The notes under the pieces are model-generated. The model saw only the letters and a program-made list of their open reading frames with translations, did no database searches and was not told the origin of the DNA. The position numbers were made by a program, and so were the translations under genes. From positions 1 to 64,000 of the forward strand of contig NXFV01000810.1 of NCBI GenBank assembly GCA_002803225.1: 64,000 nucleotides of DNA. The letters are read 5' to 3'. The stretch comes from Gamarada debralockiae (lineage: Eukaryota; Ascomycota; Leotiomycetes; Helotiales; Hyphodiscaceae). Below, one piece after another: positions 34,059-46,567 of this stretch (position 1 is its first letter; the number at the start of each line of letters is the position of its first letter).

Positions 34059-35055
34059 ATGAATCTCGACTTTGAGAAAATCCCTCCTGAGATACGTCTC
34101 ATGATCTGGGGCCATGTCTTCGATGCCCAACGAGTGGTGACTATTGACTACCTTACGAAACCTATGAACTCACTCTCAGTCTGTCCATCTGTGACGAAAC
34201 TTTGTCCGAGAGCAACCTCCGGTTCTACTGCATATCTGCCGGAAATATCTAGAGTTTTATTCCAGGGCATATCGGTTCTTCATTCATCCTCCTGTGTGGT
34301 CTCCCAGGAAAGCCTTCATATGCGTTCCTGAAGGATCTCTGCAACTACCATGGTTTTCTGAACAGCGGCTCCAAAGGTGTCATGATCGAGCGAATTACGA
34401 ACCATGTGAACACCGAACACTGCAACGGAGGAGTCCAACTTATACAACTTGCCACCAGACGCCACGCCCGGGATTTCGTCCCTCATCTACACTGGTTCAA
34501 CCCCAATGCCGACGTTCTGCTACTAGAACACTGCTACTTCAAAACGCCCTATGGCACCTCAGGTAACAGCCCAGATAACTCCCAAATTCGGAGGCTGGCT
34601 TACGTACTCACAATTTCGCCTATACCTGAGCTGCCTATGCACCCTTGAACGCACCAGTATCTTTGCAGATCAAATTCCCTACACTAAACCTCGGTTTGTG
34701 GAGCCTGCTAGGTCCAGACCAGTTGAGCCTGCTTTGTCACGAATATTGCGAAGTTATTAGGATCGAGCTAGATAAGAAGAGCCTTTTGAACGTAGGATAA
34801 TAGGCCTTCTCACTTGATTTATGATCAGAGGATTTCAAGGAGGAAATGGGGGCATCGTGGTCTGGAGTAGCGTGGAGAGTTCTACTGGGCACAAATGACG
34901 AGAAGATTCTCCGGCAACTGGCTACCGAATGGGAACCAAATACCATCTTCTGGGAGGATCACAAGAGAGAGATCTGCAATGAGCTCGGTAGCGCAATCAA
35001 CGCAGTTTGGCTTAATCGTGATTTCGATCAGGGCCATCCTCGTGTCAATCCTTGA
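34059..35055 (+). pseudogene. 2EXR-family gene, decayed copy A
   Basis: Starts at ATG 34059 with the 2EXR signature IPPEIRLMIWGHVF and RVVTI. The frame then shifts repeatedly: blocks in other frames read SGSKGVMIERITNHV, DFVPHLHWFNPNADVLLL, and near the end SWSGVAWRVLLG and EWEPNTIFWEDHKREI. These align with copies B and C nearby. 2EXR proteins are fungal proteins of unknown function. Several frameshifts make this a pseudogene. Confidence 0.6.
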
Positions 35056-35275
35056 AAAAGAAGGAAATCGCTGATGGGAGGGGCGGCAAGGTTTATTTAG
35101 GTCTATGATCATTGAACAGGCGGCGATACGGTGATGCTCGGCAACGGGTCATCCCATCCTAATGAAGGAACTTGTGAAGGGTGGAGATGGCGAGACTTGT
35201 TTGGGTGTCTAACCGCGTGGTCCATTTGGGCAAGGCAATTCAGCACCGAAGTTGCCTTTGAGGTTACACACAGGG

Positions 35276-36530
35276 TTACTGATTAGTTTGAGATATCATG
35301 TTTTGGAGGAACTTTGACGGAATTTTAGACAGACTATCAAATTGTATGCATCCACAAGCACAATGAACAGAATGAAAATATCTTGTCTCTTCGTCCAGAC
35401 TGCCTACGCGATTGACAAAGGTCCGCCAATCCTCGTCTACAGGCAATGTATCATACACGTTTCCAGTTCCTGCAGTCTCATCGAGGTTTCTCGATGACGA
35501 GGAAGCCAACTCATCATTGTGAAGATCCCAGGTACGTCTTCCCACCCCCTCCCTCAAGAAGTTGCGGCTCATCATCGAGATGTATCGTCCCGGCTCGACA
35601 TTTGCATGCTTCTCACCATTGGTCTCCCTGTAGATCTCTGCCTTCTGATCGTCCCACAAGTGCAGGAGTGGTTTCCATACCCCGGCTAGTTGCCAAAGAT
35701 TCTTCCCTTCTCTCTTGCCTAGAATCACTCTCCATATAAGCACCAGTGCTGACACTCCAGATCGGCTCCTCTGATGCTGTACAAGATGAGTCAGTCAGAA
35801 TTATTGACTTCGTTTGAAAGATTTTCAGTTCTTATCATCTGATCTTTGTACTCGTGTGAATTGATATCCGAGGAGAATGCCCACTGGCCTTCCTTCAACA
35901 ATCCCTCGCTATCGACTGTCAAGATCGTCACCTCTTGGCGACTGGCGAGCAGAAAAGTTAATGTGTCCAGGCCTGTCATGTGCTGAATCGAGCATCATCA
36001 GCTTGACAGCGGTGAAACGATGTCTGCTGGCCAAAGACGATATAAATAGGTTCGTCCTCTAGTCGAAGTACCAACTTGCTTATCTTTGATGCTTCTGGTA
36101 TTTTTGTTAGAAACCCAAAGCTTTCTATTGTACTCCGAGTTAGAATGGCGAAGTCTCATCAACAGGATATCGGCTTCGGGATTGAACTAACGAGGACGAA
36201 GGACGAACTCCCAGGACTTGCTTCTAACGCTTCCGAACTTAACAAACTCGCAGCCGGTTTTGGTTTGTTCATCGTTCACGTACGCGGTGACTTTGTCGGT
36301 GATCTCGTCCTTGGTACCCTTCTTTGGAAGGCCCACAGACTCACATAGCTTCTTCAGGTCTTCGTAATCTCGGCTTCCTGTGTATGGCCAGATGGGATAA
36401 TGAAGAAACACGGCTTGATATCCGGGCAAGGGCCAGCTATCTAGACTCTTGACAGACATGGAGTAAGTCAGGAATATCCTCCCTGATGCAGTTGACGGGT
36501 CTTTGCTGCGGCTCGGGGACGCCGTCGGTG
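35276..36530 (-). pseudogene. 2EXR-family gene, decayed copy B
   Basis: Minus-strand pieces parallel copy C: YPIWPYTGSRDYEDLKKLCE near 36390, SKSWEFVLRPR then a TAG where copy C has Trp, followed by FNPEADILLM near 36160. Further on are the LLKEGQWAFS block (about 35890) and SALVLIWRVILGKREGKNLW (about 35740). The last block continues about 125 residues beyond the end of the other copies. No intact start with the 2EXR motif was found. The Trp-to-stop change and missing N-terminus argue for a pseudogene. Confidence 0.55.
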
Positions 36531-37040
36531 ATCGACTATGACAACTCGTTGATCCTCAAGGAGATGATGGCCCCAGACCATGAGACGAATCTCTGTTGAT
36601 AATTCTGAACAAGAGTGAACGATTCCATGTCGTCCAAAGTATCAGTGTGATATGGGCAAAACAAGATCGGATTTGAAGCAACGTTAATAGGGAGTCAACT
36701 AAGCACTTCTGGGAATTCCGAGACAAAGGGATGAACGGACGAAGGCGAGTGATCGTGCATGACAGTCCTCGATTCTCTTCAGGAAGTATGCATTAGGGTG
36801 AGTCAACTTTCCAGAATCAGAGTTTCCTCCAGCCATTGAATTCGAACACTGACCTGACTTCAATGATTCACAAAGGCCTGCTGCCGGAAAGAATGTCTTG
36901 GTTGAATTTTACCAGATTCCTCCTGCAACGGCGATCTCTGCCTTTTGTCGCTTTTCTCGAAGATCTCTGGCAGCAGGTAAATAACTTTCCGGCTGAATGG
37001 GTACTTCTTCTTACACATACACCAACAACTTCGAAAAACC
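36531..37040. other. Spacer between 2EXR copies B and C
   Basis: No gene recognised; it may contain the lost N-terminal part of copy B. Confidence 0.35.
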
Positions 37041-37927
37041 ATGACCAACTTTCAAGACCTACCAATAGAGATCCGTATCATGATCTGTGAACTCCTAGAA
37101 CAACGAGTCATAACCATCAATCACGGCTCTGATGTACGTCGCTATGCACGAACATGGCGAGATTGCCCTCCCATCCTCCTCGGTATCTGTCAAGATTTCA
37201 GAAACTTCCTACTCGTAAAGTACTAGTCCACCTTTCTCTCGCTCCCTACCTGGTCCTACACTGGTGGTGTCAAGTTTCCTGCCCTCCGTCGATTCTGCCA
37301 CGACATTGAGTACAAGAAGAAACTGGAAGGAACAGCCGTTGAGGTCGTCCAGAAGCTAGAAAAATGGATGAACGAAGATCTGGCGAAGGACGAAGGCAAG
37401 CAAGCTGTACAGTTCAGTGGTCCCCAAAGCCTCTCTTGGGACTTTACACTTCAGCCTCGATGGTTCAACCCGCACACAGACGTCCTCTTACTCGGACCCC
37501 CTGCCCTCCTCGGTATGGGTACCGTCAGGGATCGTATAGAGACACAGTCTGGCATCCTGGTCACTAAACCCCGGCTGGTTCTAAAATGCGCAAGCTAGCC
37601 TTCCGCCTTGCTCGATTGGAGGATATTCGAGGGCAGGGTGGATTGCTCAATCTTGAAGCCCAGCAGTGGCACTTGCCGGACCTGCAACAGTGGGTCCTGC
37701 TATTAGGCAACACGGGGGAGGTGATTAAGATTGAGTTAGATCGCACTGGGCTTCTAGGGGCGGGACAGTGGGCTTTCTCGTTTCAGCTTTCCGAAGACTT
37801 CAAGGAGGAGATGCAATCGGAGTGGTCTGGCATCACATGGAGAGTGCTCTTCGCGAAGAACGGGGCAGATACTCTTTGGCAACGAGCCGCTGGATGGACC
37901 CCATCTACCAATGCGTGGGAGTATTAG
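37041..37927 (+). pseudogene. 2EXR-family gene, copy C with stop and frameshift
   Basis: ATG at 37041 opens with LPIEIRIMICELLE and RVITI, the 2EXR start. A TAG at 37224-37226 interrupts an otherwise continuous frame that resumes as STFLSLPTWSYTGG and runs through LSWDFTLQPRWFNPHTDVLLL. Near 37585 a one-base shift moves to the frame of LAFRLARLEDIRG and QWAFSF, ending at 37927 after GADTLWQRAAGW. It is the best-preserved of the three copies. With only two lesions it is a recent pseudogene or, less likely, has unrecognised introns. Confidence 0.65.
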
Positions 37928-38300
37928 AGGGTAGAAACCTGCAAGAACGTTCTGGGTATCGACGCATCCTGGTTGAATAAGGTGCTTGTTCTTTGGTCAC
38001 AAGTGAAGGTTGGTAGGCAACCGGAGCTTTTGGAAGGAGGTGATGGAAATACTTATTTCGGGTCATCTACTATGCTCCTGTGACATTGGTCAATTTGTGT
38101 ACCACCGGACTTGGACTGGCTGGTATGAGTCTTGAATGGGAATCGCCGAGCGTACAGGATCACCACAACACATGGACAGGATTAGCATCGGCGAGTAGAA
38201 GGAAGGAGGAAAATTCTTTCGGGACTATTGCACAGTGGTAGTTTTATAAACAACAGTGGTGACAAAGGAAATCTGTGATGCGCAGAACCCCTGTCCCCAT

Positions 38301-39206
38301 CTATTGTGCCTTCGATTGAACGATCTCTGTTCGCGAAATCAGTAAATGTCACCTTATATCCACGGATGTATTACTTACTCTCAACATCCGTTACGCTCTG
38401 CTGCAAGATTTGTTGGAGGACCTTGGGGTTCTCGAGCTCCTTCTGAATCTTGGCAATGATGGTCTCCGCCAACTCCTTTTGTTGACGGATCTTCACTTGC
38501 CCCTCATACCGAACCCATGAATCGAGAACTGACTTGGCCTCTGCCGCAAGTGCGGTGGATTGCTCGAGCTCGTATGCCTTGGCCTCGAGTTGGGCGGTTT
38601 CCTAACAACCATGAGCGAATATCTCGACACGTCAAAATTCCACTGCATACCTTTGAGACTTCGAACAGGGTCTTAGTAATGTCAACAACGGAGCCCAATT
38701 GTTGAACGCTCTCAATTCGTGACTTGACGGCCTCGGTGTGGTCTGCTCGGGCAGCATTCAAAATGCCCTTGATCTTATTGACCTGACCCTCAGCCCACTC
38801 CTTGTACATGGGTCCACCATATTTGAAGACAGCTCCCCAAATGCTCAACAAGCAGAGTGCAACAATAGATTCCTCATTCACAACATAGTATTCGTTGCTT
38901 AGGGCGTAGATCGCGACACCGGCGGTTGATGAGAGAATCGCGGTCTTGGAGATCAGCGAGTTGCCTGGTAGCGAGTCGAGGATCGATTGTGCCTTCTTCT
39001 TGGGGTCTTCAGCTGGAACATTCGATGCTGATCGATAGCTCGTAAGGGATGTGGTGAGTGCCGGAAGGGTGCGGGCAGAAAGAGCTGGTCGGAGTCGGGA
39101 AGCACCTGAGCTCGTTAGTTGTCGTTCACAGCTCCAATTGCTGTCAGAAGCTAGGTCGAGCCATCAATTACATACCAATTGCGCTTTTTGCCAAGCGGGA
39201 TGCCAT
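38301..39206 (-). CDS. ATP4: Mitochondrial F-ATP synthase subunit b
   Basis: Four exons, 39206-39176, 39105-38651, 38601-38379 and 38326-38301, give 244 residues, the usual length for fungal Atp4. All phases fit and donors are GTATGT, GTATGC and GTAAGT. The N-terminus is basic and Ser/Ala-rich, a mitochondrial presequence (MASRLAKSAIG, then RLRPALSARTLP). Hydrophobic segments (about 60-110) anchor it in the inner membrane. The long hydrophilic helix (KEWAEGQVNKIKGILNAARADH onward) forms the peripheral stalk that holds F1 against Fo. The last exon supplies only IVQSKAQ. It is divergent from NOC4 with 149 bp between the start codons. Confidence 0.93.
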
Positions 39207-39355
39207 TGTGAGATGAGGGGAGATGGTGTTGAGCTTTGTCAAGCTTCGATTGAGAATTCAAGATGAGGTCGGGATCGCTTCTTCGGTTAGACCGTGAAGT
39301 GCCTTATTGCCTTGTTTCTGCCTCAAAATATTTTTGTCGGAGGAAATTTTTTGAT
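39207..39355. promoter_or_regulatory. Compact divergent promoter of ATP4 and NOC4
   Basis: Only 149 bp separate the two opposite start codons, so the two core promoters and leaders must overlap or interleave. No TATA box is evident. Confidence 0.5.
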
Positions 39356-41136
39356 ATGCCGATCGATTTCGAGATCGAGTTGAGACGTCGAGAAGCAATC
39401 TTCAACAGCAAAATGCATGCAATTGTGGGTGATTCGAGTCGTCCATCTAAAAGGAAGAGAGCGACTTCAGCAAATAAACCTTCGAAACGAGCACGATCCG
39501 AAAGCAGCGACGAAGATGCACAGGCGCAAATCCTGCTTCTAGAGAACGAAATCATCGAGTCGAAAAAGAATTACAACAACATTGCGAAGTTGATTAAGAT
39601 TCTACGAGCGGATAGTGATGATGTCAATGAATCAGTCGTTGCTGCTATTTCGTTATGCAGAATCTTCATGAGATTTATGGTATCGGGGGATCTCGAGAAG
39701 GAAAAGGGAAGCACGGAGAAGGAAGTAGTTGTGATCAAATGGTTGAGGGAACGATATTCCGAGTACAAGACTGCGCTGCTGGCTCTGTTTGGAGAAGAAG
39801 GTCTTGGAAATACTGCATTGGAGCTATGCATGAGGTTGCTGAAAACGGAAGGGGAACATCTGCGAAATGGCCAGGACTACAGCTTCCCAACGGTCTTTCT
39901 TACGGAAATCATACAAGTTCTGCTGAAGCCCGAGACCGAAGAAAGTGCTCGGAAGGAATTCAGTGAGAAGTTTGTGGAGGAGAATGATGACATACGGTTT
40001 TATACTTTTGAAGCCATCGAGTCAGTAATCAATGTCTAGAGAGCTGCACCAATGCTAACTCAGCCTCAGCAAAATCCTAGGAGATGGCTCACATACCCCA
40101 GATGTTTTTGATAATGCCTTGGAAATCCTCACCACGATCGAATCAGTCCCAGAAGATAAGGAAGAACTAGAGGACTTCTATGTTACGGCCCCAAAGAAGA
40201 AGACACATGCTCTGTACTCCTTAACGCAACACAAGAAGCGTGCACAATCGGCTTGGCTGGCGTTGTTGAAGATGGAAATAAGCAAGGAGCAAAGGAAATC
40301 TATACTGGGGCTTATGGATAGCTGTATTGCTCCTTGGTTCATGAAGCCGGAGCTTCTGATGGACTTTTTAACCGACTCATACAATGCTGGTGGATCGACT
40401 TCATTAATGGCACTTTCTGGCGTGTTTTACCTAATAGAACAGAGGAATCTGGACTACCCATCATTTTTTCGGAAGCTCTATTCGCTGCTCGATTCGGGAA
40501 TATTGCACTCGAAGCATCGATCGAAGTTCTTCCGCCTGTTGGATACTTTCCTTGGGTCAACACATTTACCAGCCGTCCTCGTCGCCAGTTTTCTAAAGCG
40601 ACTCTCAAGGTTGACATTATATGCACCACCGGCAGGTATTGTCGTTGTTATACCATGGATCTACAATCTCTTGAAGAAACACCCCACATGTACTTTCATG
40701 ATCCACCGGGAGACGAGGACAGCGGAGGAAAAGGAGATACTCGAGAACGAGGGTTTGGTAGACCCATTTCTTATGGACGAAGAAGATCCAATGGAGACGA
40801 ATGCTATTGAGAGCAGTCTGTGGGAGATAGTTATGCTTCAGTCACACTATCATCCTAATGTTGCAACTTTGGCAAAGATCATTTCGGAGCAGTTTACAAA
40901 GCATGCCTACAACATGGAGGATTTCCTTGATCACTCCTACGGAAGCGTAAGTCGGTACATTGCTTGAAACAGACCTGTTACTAACTTCACCATAGATGCT
41001 TGAAGCAGAGCTCTTGAAAGATATCAAAAAGGCACCTGTTGTTGAGTTTGAGATACCCAAGAAGATATTCACGAAGTATGATGTAGAGTTAGGGGTCGAG
41101 GATAGTTTAGTTGTCAAGCTCTGGGACTTCAATTAA
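39356..41136 (+). CDS. NOC4: Ribosome-assembly factor Noc4 (CBF/Mak21 family)
   Basis: Exons 39356-40020, 40070-40946 and 40996-41136 encode 560 residues. Introns are 49 nt each with GTCAGT/GTAAGT donors. The N-terminus has a basic nuclear-localisation-like stretch (KRKRATSANKPSKRAR). The CBF domain occupies the C-terminal half: ALSGVFYLIEQRNLDYPSFF, then a FFRLLDTFLGSTHLPAVLVASFLKRLSRL-type helix, and IESSLWEIVMLQSHYHP. Noc4 pairs with Nop14 in the nucleolus for maturation and export of 40S pre-ribosomes. An upstream in-frame ATG exists at 39263, but MPIDFEIELRRRE is the more family-like start. Confidence 0.9.
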
Positions 41137-41568
41137 AGAATCAGAAGGATCACCAACTGCATATCTACCATTGAGCCTGATGCCTCCTATGTGATACTGT
41201 AAAATAGAAGATTGTACATGTGTAACCCACATCCATCGTGAAGGAGTGCGTCTTCAGGGGAAAACCAGCCTGTACCTCCTATGCACCATCCTATTTCAAG
41301 CGGAATCCATGACTGCGCCGCCAAACTAAGCCTCCACCCGAACATCAAGATCAGCAACTGCGTTCAAGAACAAAGGCAGGAGTGCTTAAATTGGATCAAA
41401 TGTCACAATTTCTTGGCAGCCTTAGGCGCTGGAAGCTGCTCTGCGCGTCAATTAATAAAGAGCGTATTGCTTATTCTGGGGCTGACAAGGCTACGAATTA
41501 ACTCCAAAACGATCCATCAATCACCATTTACTGTCACAACTAACGCGACATAGACCCAGCGGAACATC
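41137..41568. other. Intergenic region
   Basis: No gene recognised; 3' flank of NOC4 and leader of the Sel1-repeat gene. Confidence 0.45.
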
Positions 41569-43390
41569 ATGCCTCTACGAGATATACTCAGGAAGAAGAA
41601 GAAGGTTGTTGAGAGCGATGCGCCCGCCCCTGAACCTCTACGCGACCTGCAAGACGAAGAGGGGCCAGCCAGCCCAGTCTTTACGTTCATGAGATCGGAT
41701 ACGCACACGCAAGAGATCATTTCTCCTCCGACCTTCTCTTCTACGGAATCTTCTGGTCGTCCTTCCTTCGCGGACGGTCCCAACGAATCGCGAACAAGTC
41801 GTTTCTTCAAAGGACGGGCACGAAGCTCCTCCCAAGCATCCGCGGCATCTTCCACCTCGCACGCGAGTGAGAAATCGAAGTCCAAATCGCCGAATTCCAA
41901 ACGATTATCCCAGCGCCTGCATCTGCGGAGGAGCGAAATAAGTTCGTCGAATGTGCCTACCGATTTGCCAGAGATCACAGTGGGGGATGATGGCGAAGCG
42001 GCAGGAGCAGAGTCACAATGGGAGAAGAGAGCAACAATGTTAGCCAAGAAGAATGAGCAGGAAAGAAGCAGACCTAGCACACCAATTGGATCAACTACAG
42101 ACTTGAATGCGTTCCAGGAATTGACGATTGGGGGAGGAAGCCCTGGAAAAGAAAGGGGTCCTATTTCGACCAAACATGCGGACGACGATATACAAGAGGC
42201 TATTAGGCTTCATGAAGCAGGAGATTTGGAGAACTCTACACGGATGTTTGGGCGATTGGCAGATCCTAATGGAGAGAATAATGCTTTGAGTCAGGTGCTG
42301 TATGGACTTGCTCTCAGGTAAGTCAATTGGTCCCTTTTCATGCAGCCCGAATCACTGTCATCAAAGAGTTTTCAGTCGCTGTTGCCCCCCAATTTCGGAG
42401 GCGATTCTGACGTTTCGTCAGGCACGGTTGGGGCTGTACTCCGAATCCCACGGAAGCTGTCACATATCTGTCGGCAGCGGCATCGAATGCAGCTTCGATT
42501 GAAGAGCTTGCGCTCAAGGCGGGAATGAAAAGGGGGGGAGCTGCTAAAGGGGAGCTTGTTCTTGCGATCTTTGAATTAGCGAATTGCTTTCGACATGGCT
42601 GGGGAGTGCAGGTGGACAAATTTGCAGCCAAACAGGTGAGGCAGTTCAAAGGATTGGATCGGGGAGAAGCCTGTACACTCTGACTGACGTTTGGGGGCAG
42701 TATTACGAGACAGCCGCGAATCTGGGCGATACAGGTATGTTAAACATCGATTTGCGCCTGACTGATCGAGGCAGACTGACGGTACGGTAGATGCGATGAA
42801 TGAGGTTGCTTGGTGTTACCTCGAGGGCTTTGGGTGCAAGAAAGACAAGGTATGTTTTGCATACTTTCTATGTGAGACCGAAGCTTCCGAATAGCTTCAA
42901 TGGATCATTACCATTAAGCTATCCAGCCTCGCAGCAATGAGTGTGGCTTGCGCATGCGTCTCCCCCTTTGATGACTGCATTTGGGCAGCAATGGGGCTTT
43001 CACCCTACAGCTCCCTACGCGACTTGCCGAACTTACATCAATCCAACGAACGATGAGGCTGACTTGAGATTCTCCGTAGTACGCGGCAGCGAAATACTAC
43101 AGGCTAGCCGAACAAGGTGGGAGCAAGACCTTGGGCAATTCTTGGTATGTCATCTCTCGTGTCACATTATTCGTTCCTTCCAAGGAAGGTCATTTTTTTG
43201 CGTTCATGTGCATGAGCGGCCTCCTCTATGGCCATCCCGTGCAGGCTCGTTACAGATGACCACAGCGATACAAGGCCGATAGGCTGTCGCACTCCCCCCA
43301 AACTTTGTGGATAAAGTCGGCTGATTACGATTGGGTACACCGTGTAGGATTTGGAAGGAGAAATACAATAACGATGCCCCGAAGAAGTGA
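41569..43390 (+). CDS. Sel1-repeat protein (Dsf2/Nif1-like)
   Basis: Six exons, 41569-42317, 42422-42635, 42701-42734, 42791-42849, 43080-43144 and 43348-43390, give 387 residues with matching phases throughout. The N-terminal 220 residues are low complexity (Ser/Lys/Pro) and begin [26 protein letters not shown] is a conserved motif of the family. Sel1-like repeats follow: [50 protein letters not shown] and YYRLAEQGG. The last exon ends IWKEKYN. Relatives include the S. pombe mitotic inhibitor Nif1 and budding-yeast Dsf2, so a cell-cycle or polarity role is possible. The last two introns are long (230 and 203 nt) and less certain than the rest. Confidence 0.8.
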
Positions 43391-44641
43391 GATTGGTCGC
43401 GATTCAGCACTCGTGTTGGGATTTCGTCAAGTCAAAATTATTCATCGGTTTCTCGGGTTTTTGTGCTGTAGACCTCGTGGGGTTGGTTCGTATCGCTCTC
43501 GGGAGCGGGGTCACCCTTCTAGGCCTTCCATTCAGCTCTCGGAGAACGGTGCAGCATCAGGCTTAAGACATGTCCTTTCCCGTGATGCAGATGCAGAGGC
43601 ACAGCTCGTTCATTGGGACGGGGCGCAAGTCATTTTTAGGGACGTGGGATGTGATCATGGCGCAGTAGTTGAGCATTGAAGAGCCTAAAATAATTCTAAT
43701 GATTCAGATTGACTTTCGCTCACCAATCTAGTGATTATCTCACTGTTTATCACGTGCTTAATTGGAGGAGAGAGGAGTCATGCTTAGGTTGATGCTGATC
43801 ATATACAGTTGCCAATAATACAGGATGCTTATGTGACGAGACACGCATTCAAACATCCCCTATCAAAAGGGCCTCGTAAATGATTGAGACACAGGGTAGA
43901 GAAGATCTACAAGTGAGCTCCGGGGAAGGAGGGAGGAAGGAGCGGGTTAACATGATTTCATGTAAATTTCCTGTCAACAGGTCAAGGTGAGCTAATTACA
44001 GGTTTGCCTCCCAGGTGATAGACAGTAAATACAGGATTCCAAGAAATCGTTAAATCAAACAGGGGCCTGGATTAGATCTTCATGATCATAAGCCAAGCCA
44101 AGCCTCCATCCATTCATCCAATAATAAGGCAGGCAGCTATCTCAATATAGCAGTTTCATCAAGGCCATCATCGTTCCATCAGTAGTCGTGTAGTAGTGTT
44201 CGTGATGTGTGTGGTATCTTTTATGTCGTAGAATTCGTGAAAATCGTATCCCTCTCGATCGATGATGAAATATGCACTGCGTGTGCGAGCGAAGAAAGTA
44301 TGTCCCAAAATGTCCCAAGTATCCAACGTATCCCTTTCCTCCACCGTACCAATTTACATGTGTACTGCAAGCTGCTTGCTGCGAGCGATGCATCTGTGCT
44401 CACGCTGTACCGGGATTTCCGTCGCTGTGCTATGATGATAATGACTATGCAATAAGGAAATGGAAAAACACAATTTCAAAAACAATCAACGCTTGCTTGC
44501 TCGCTTGTGACAAATGAAAATCCATAATGCGTGAGCAACAGAGTCTCTGGTGCGTTAAAGCCGTAATCCGTAACCGTAGATAAGAAAGTTATGCCGTGAT
44601 AGAGTAGGCAGTGATGTAAAGAGATACCCGTAGAGGTGGTT
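43391..44641. other. Intergenic region between convergent genes
   Basis: No gene recognised; it should contain the 3' untranslated regions of the Sel1-repeat and bZIP genes. Confidence 0.5.
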
Positions 44642-46567
44642 TTAGCCAGCGGAGTTGCAGTCGTCTTGATCGTTCCGTGAATTGCACTCCGAGACCAACT
44701 TGGCGAAGTTGCGAACAACTTCACTAGGTACCTGATCCCAGAGCAGTGAGCGAGTATAAACTTCGGCGGCTGACTTTTTGCTGTTGGCTCTCATTGCAGC
44801 GAGAGTTTCCCCGAGATTGCGGCGTCCTTGAGAAGTTGATCGTTGGGGTGTATGGTGGAGGAAGTCTTGGGAAGTGAGGCCGTTGTACTGTGCAGCTGAT
44901 AGCGAGAATAGCTGTTCGTGATTCTGTTCTTCAGATGGTTGGGCAAGGTTGTCGGCGAGGTTTCCAAGAGCGGATGAGGTAACGCCGACCATTTCGTGTC
45001 CTCCCATTGACTGGACAGGGGCGGTTGACCAAGTGTTGCCAGATGGGCGAGGAGCGACGGCCTCTGATACAGAAGAAGATTGTTGAACACCAGCGTCCTT
45101 GAAGATATCCTCCAAGAGAGTAGCGGAAGCGGCTCGGACATCATCTGACATCCTGGGAATACTTGGTGAGGATCCCTTAGAAGCGACGAAAGCACCAAAG
45201 AGGAGTAGCATCAACAACAGGCCTTGAGCGGCGGGCTTCTCAGGATCGCTGAGCAGGGCGTTCTCGGCCTTCTTGGCAGGGACGATGGAGTTCTCAACCT
45301 TGACCTCAGGATCGACAGAGAAGTCATTGATGAAGGAGATGTTATCCCAAGCACCATCCATGGTAAGACTATCAATGTCGGAATAGTCGGCGGAGAATCC
45401 GGTGGAGCTCGGGACAGTAGACATGGCAGTACTCTCCAACCTGCTGATGTGGTCGGTGAGAACGCTGACTTTCTTTCGAAGGTCTCCACTCTCAATGGTG
45501 TGGGCTCGAACCATCTCTTCCTTCTCCATCTGCATGTTTTCGATGTACTGTTGGTACTGCTGTTCCTTGCGGGCCCATTCGTCCAAAGCCAATTTAGCCT
45601 CGGCCAGGTCCTCCTCCAAATCGCTGATGAGAGCAGTGTAATGCTTCTTCTCATCCTCCAGTCGTTCAGTATGTAGCTTTTTCCGTTGGCGGGAGTCAAG
45701 ACTAAAGATACACACAAGTTAGTGGGCTGGGGTGACCAAAAGGGAAGTAAGACCAAAGTATGGGGAGGCGTACGCTGCTTGTCTGTTCCTCAGGAGGCGC
45801 TTTTGTTGCTTGAGCTCCTTGATCTCCTGCTCATCGGTGGACTGAGCGATGAGCTGGTCGATGTTGTTGAGGTTGCGTTCTGCTGGAATATCGAATCGGG
45901 CATTCTTCTTTCGGATCCCATCACCTCTCCTTGACATATCGGAATGCGATCGTAGAGTAGGGCTGTGAGGTCTCATCCTCTTCGGCATAGCGCGATGGTC
46001 CATCGCATCTGCTACCGACCATTCCTTCTGGGGTGATGTTGGGATCGACCCATTGCTGGTGCTTCCTGAGGAGAACAGAGGCATTTGTTGGTTTCCGGGG
46101 TTGGTGAAGGGCGTTTGATTTTGCATCGGCCTTTGGAATATCGGAGCATTAACCTCAAACTCTGAAGGCAATCCGTCATGTCCTTGCATGGGTGTGCTCA
46201 TGCCCGATCCATTGCTCACCGACCAGCCGTGACCTTGATGTCCGTACGATGAGGACTGAGAGTCAACGCGCATGAACGGGTTATTGTTTTGCTCAACAAA
46301 CGGATTGTTGGAGGCCATCGGTTGCATATCGACATGTTGCCATTCATCAGTCTTCGGTGAGAACAATGCTGACGATACTGCAAACGAATCTCGCCGGCTG
46401 CCGTTCATGGGCGGGGACATCTCCAATCCTGAGTCCAAAGCACTGTTGTGGTCGAGGATATTTTCGTCCAAAATGCTTCCCTCATCCTCTTCGAAGTAAT
46501 TTTGAGTATGAGTATCAACCGTCAATGTTGACGGCCGATAGAAGTTGTGGATAGGGAATCCTGCCAT
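44642..46567 (-). CDS. bZIP transcription factor with a hydrophobic segment
   Basis: Two exons, 46567-45774 and 45701-44642, give 617 residues. The 72-nt intron splits the basic region; the join yields LLRNRQAALDSRQRKK with the N-x7-R signature (N261-R269). A long coiled coil (about 270-355) follows as the leucine-zipper-like dimer region. The N-terminal 240 residues are Ser/Pro/Asn/Gln-rich, likely activating. At about 426-439 a run LLLMLLLFGAFVA could be a membrane anchor, as in regulated-proteolysis factors, or a buried helix. The C-terminal part is Ser/Gln-rich and ends in a helix. No target genes can be inferred. Confidence 0.85.
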
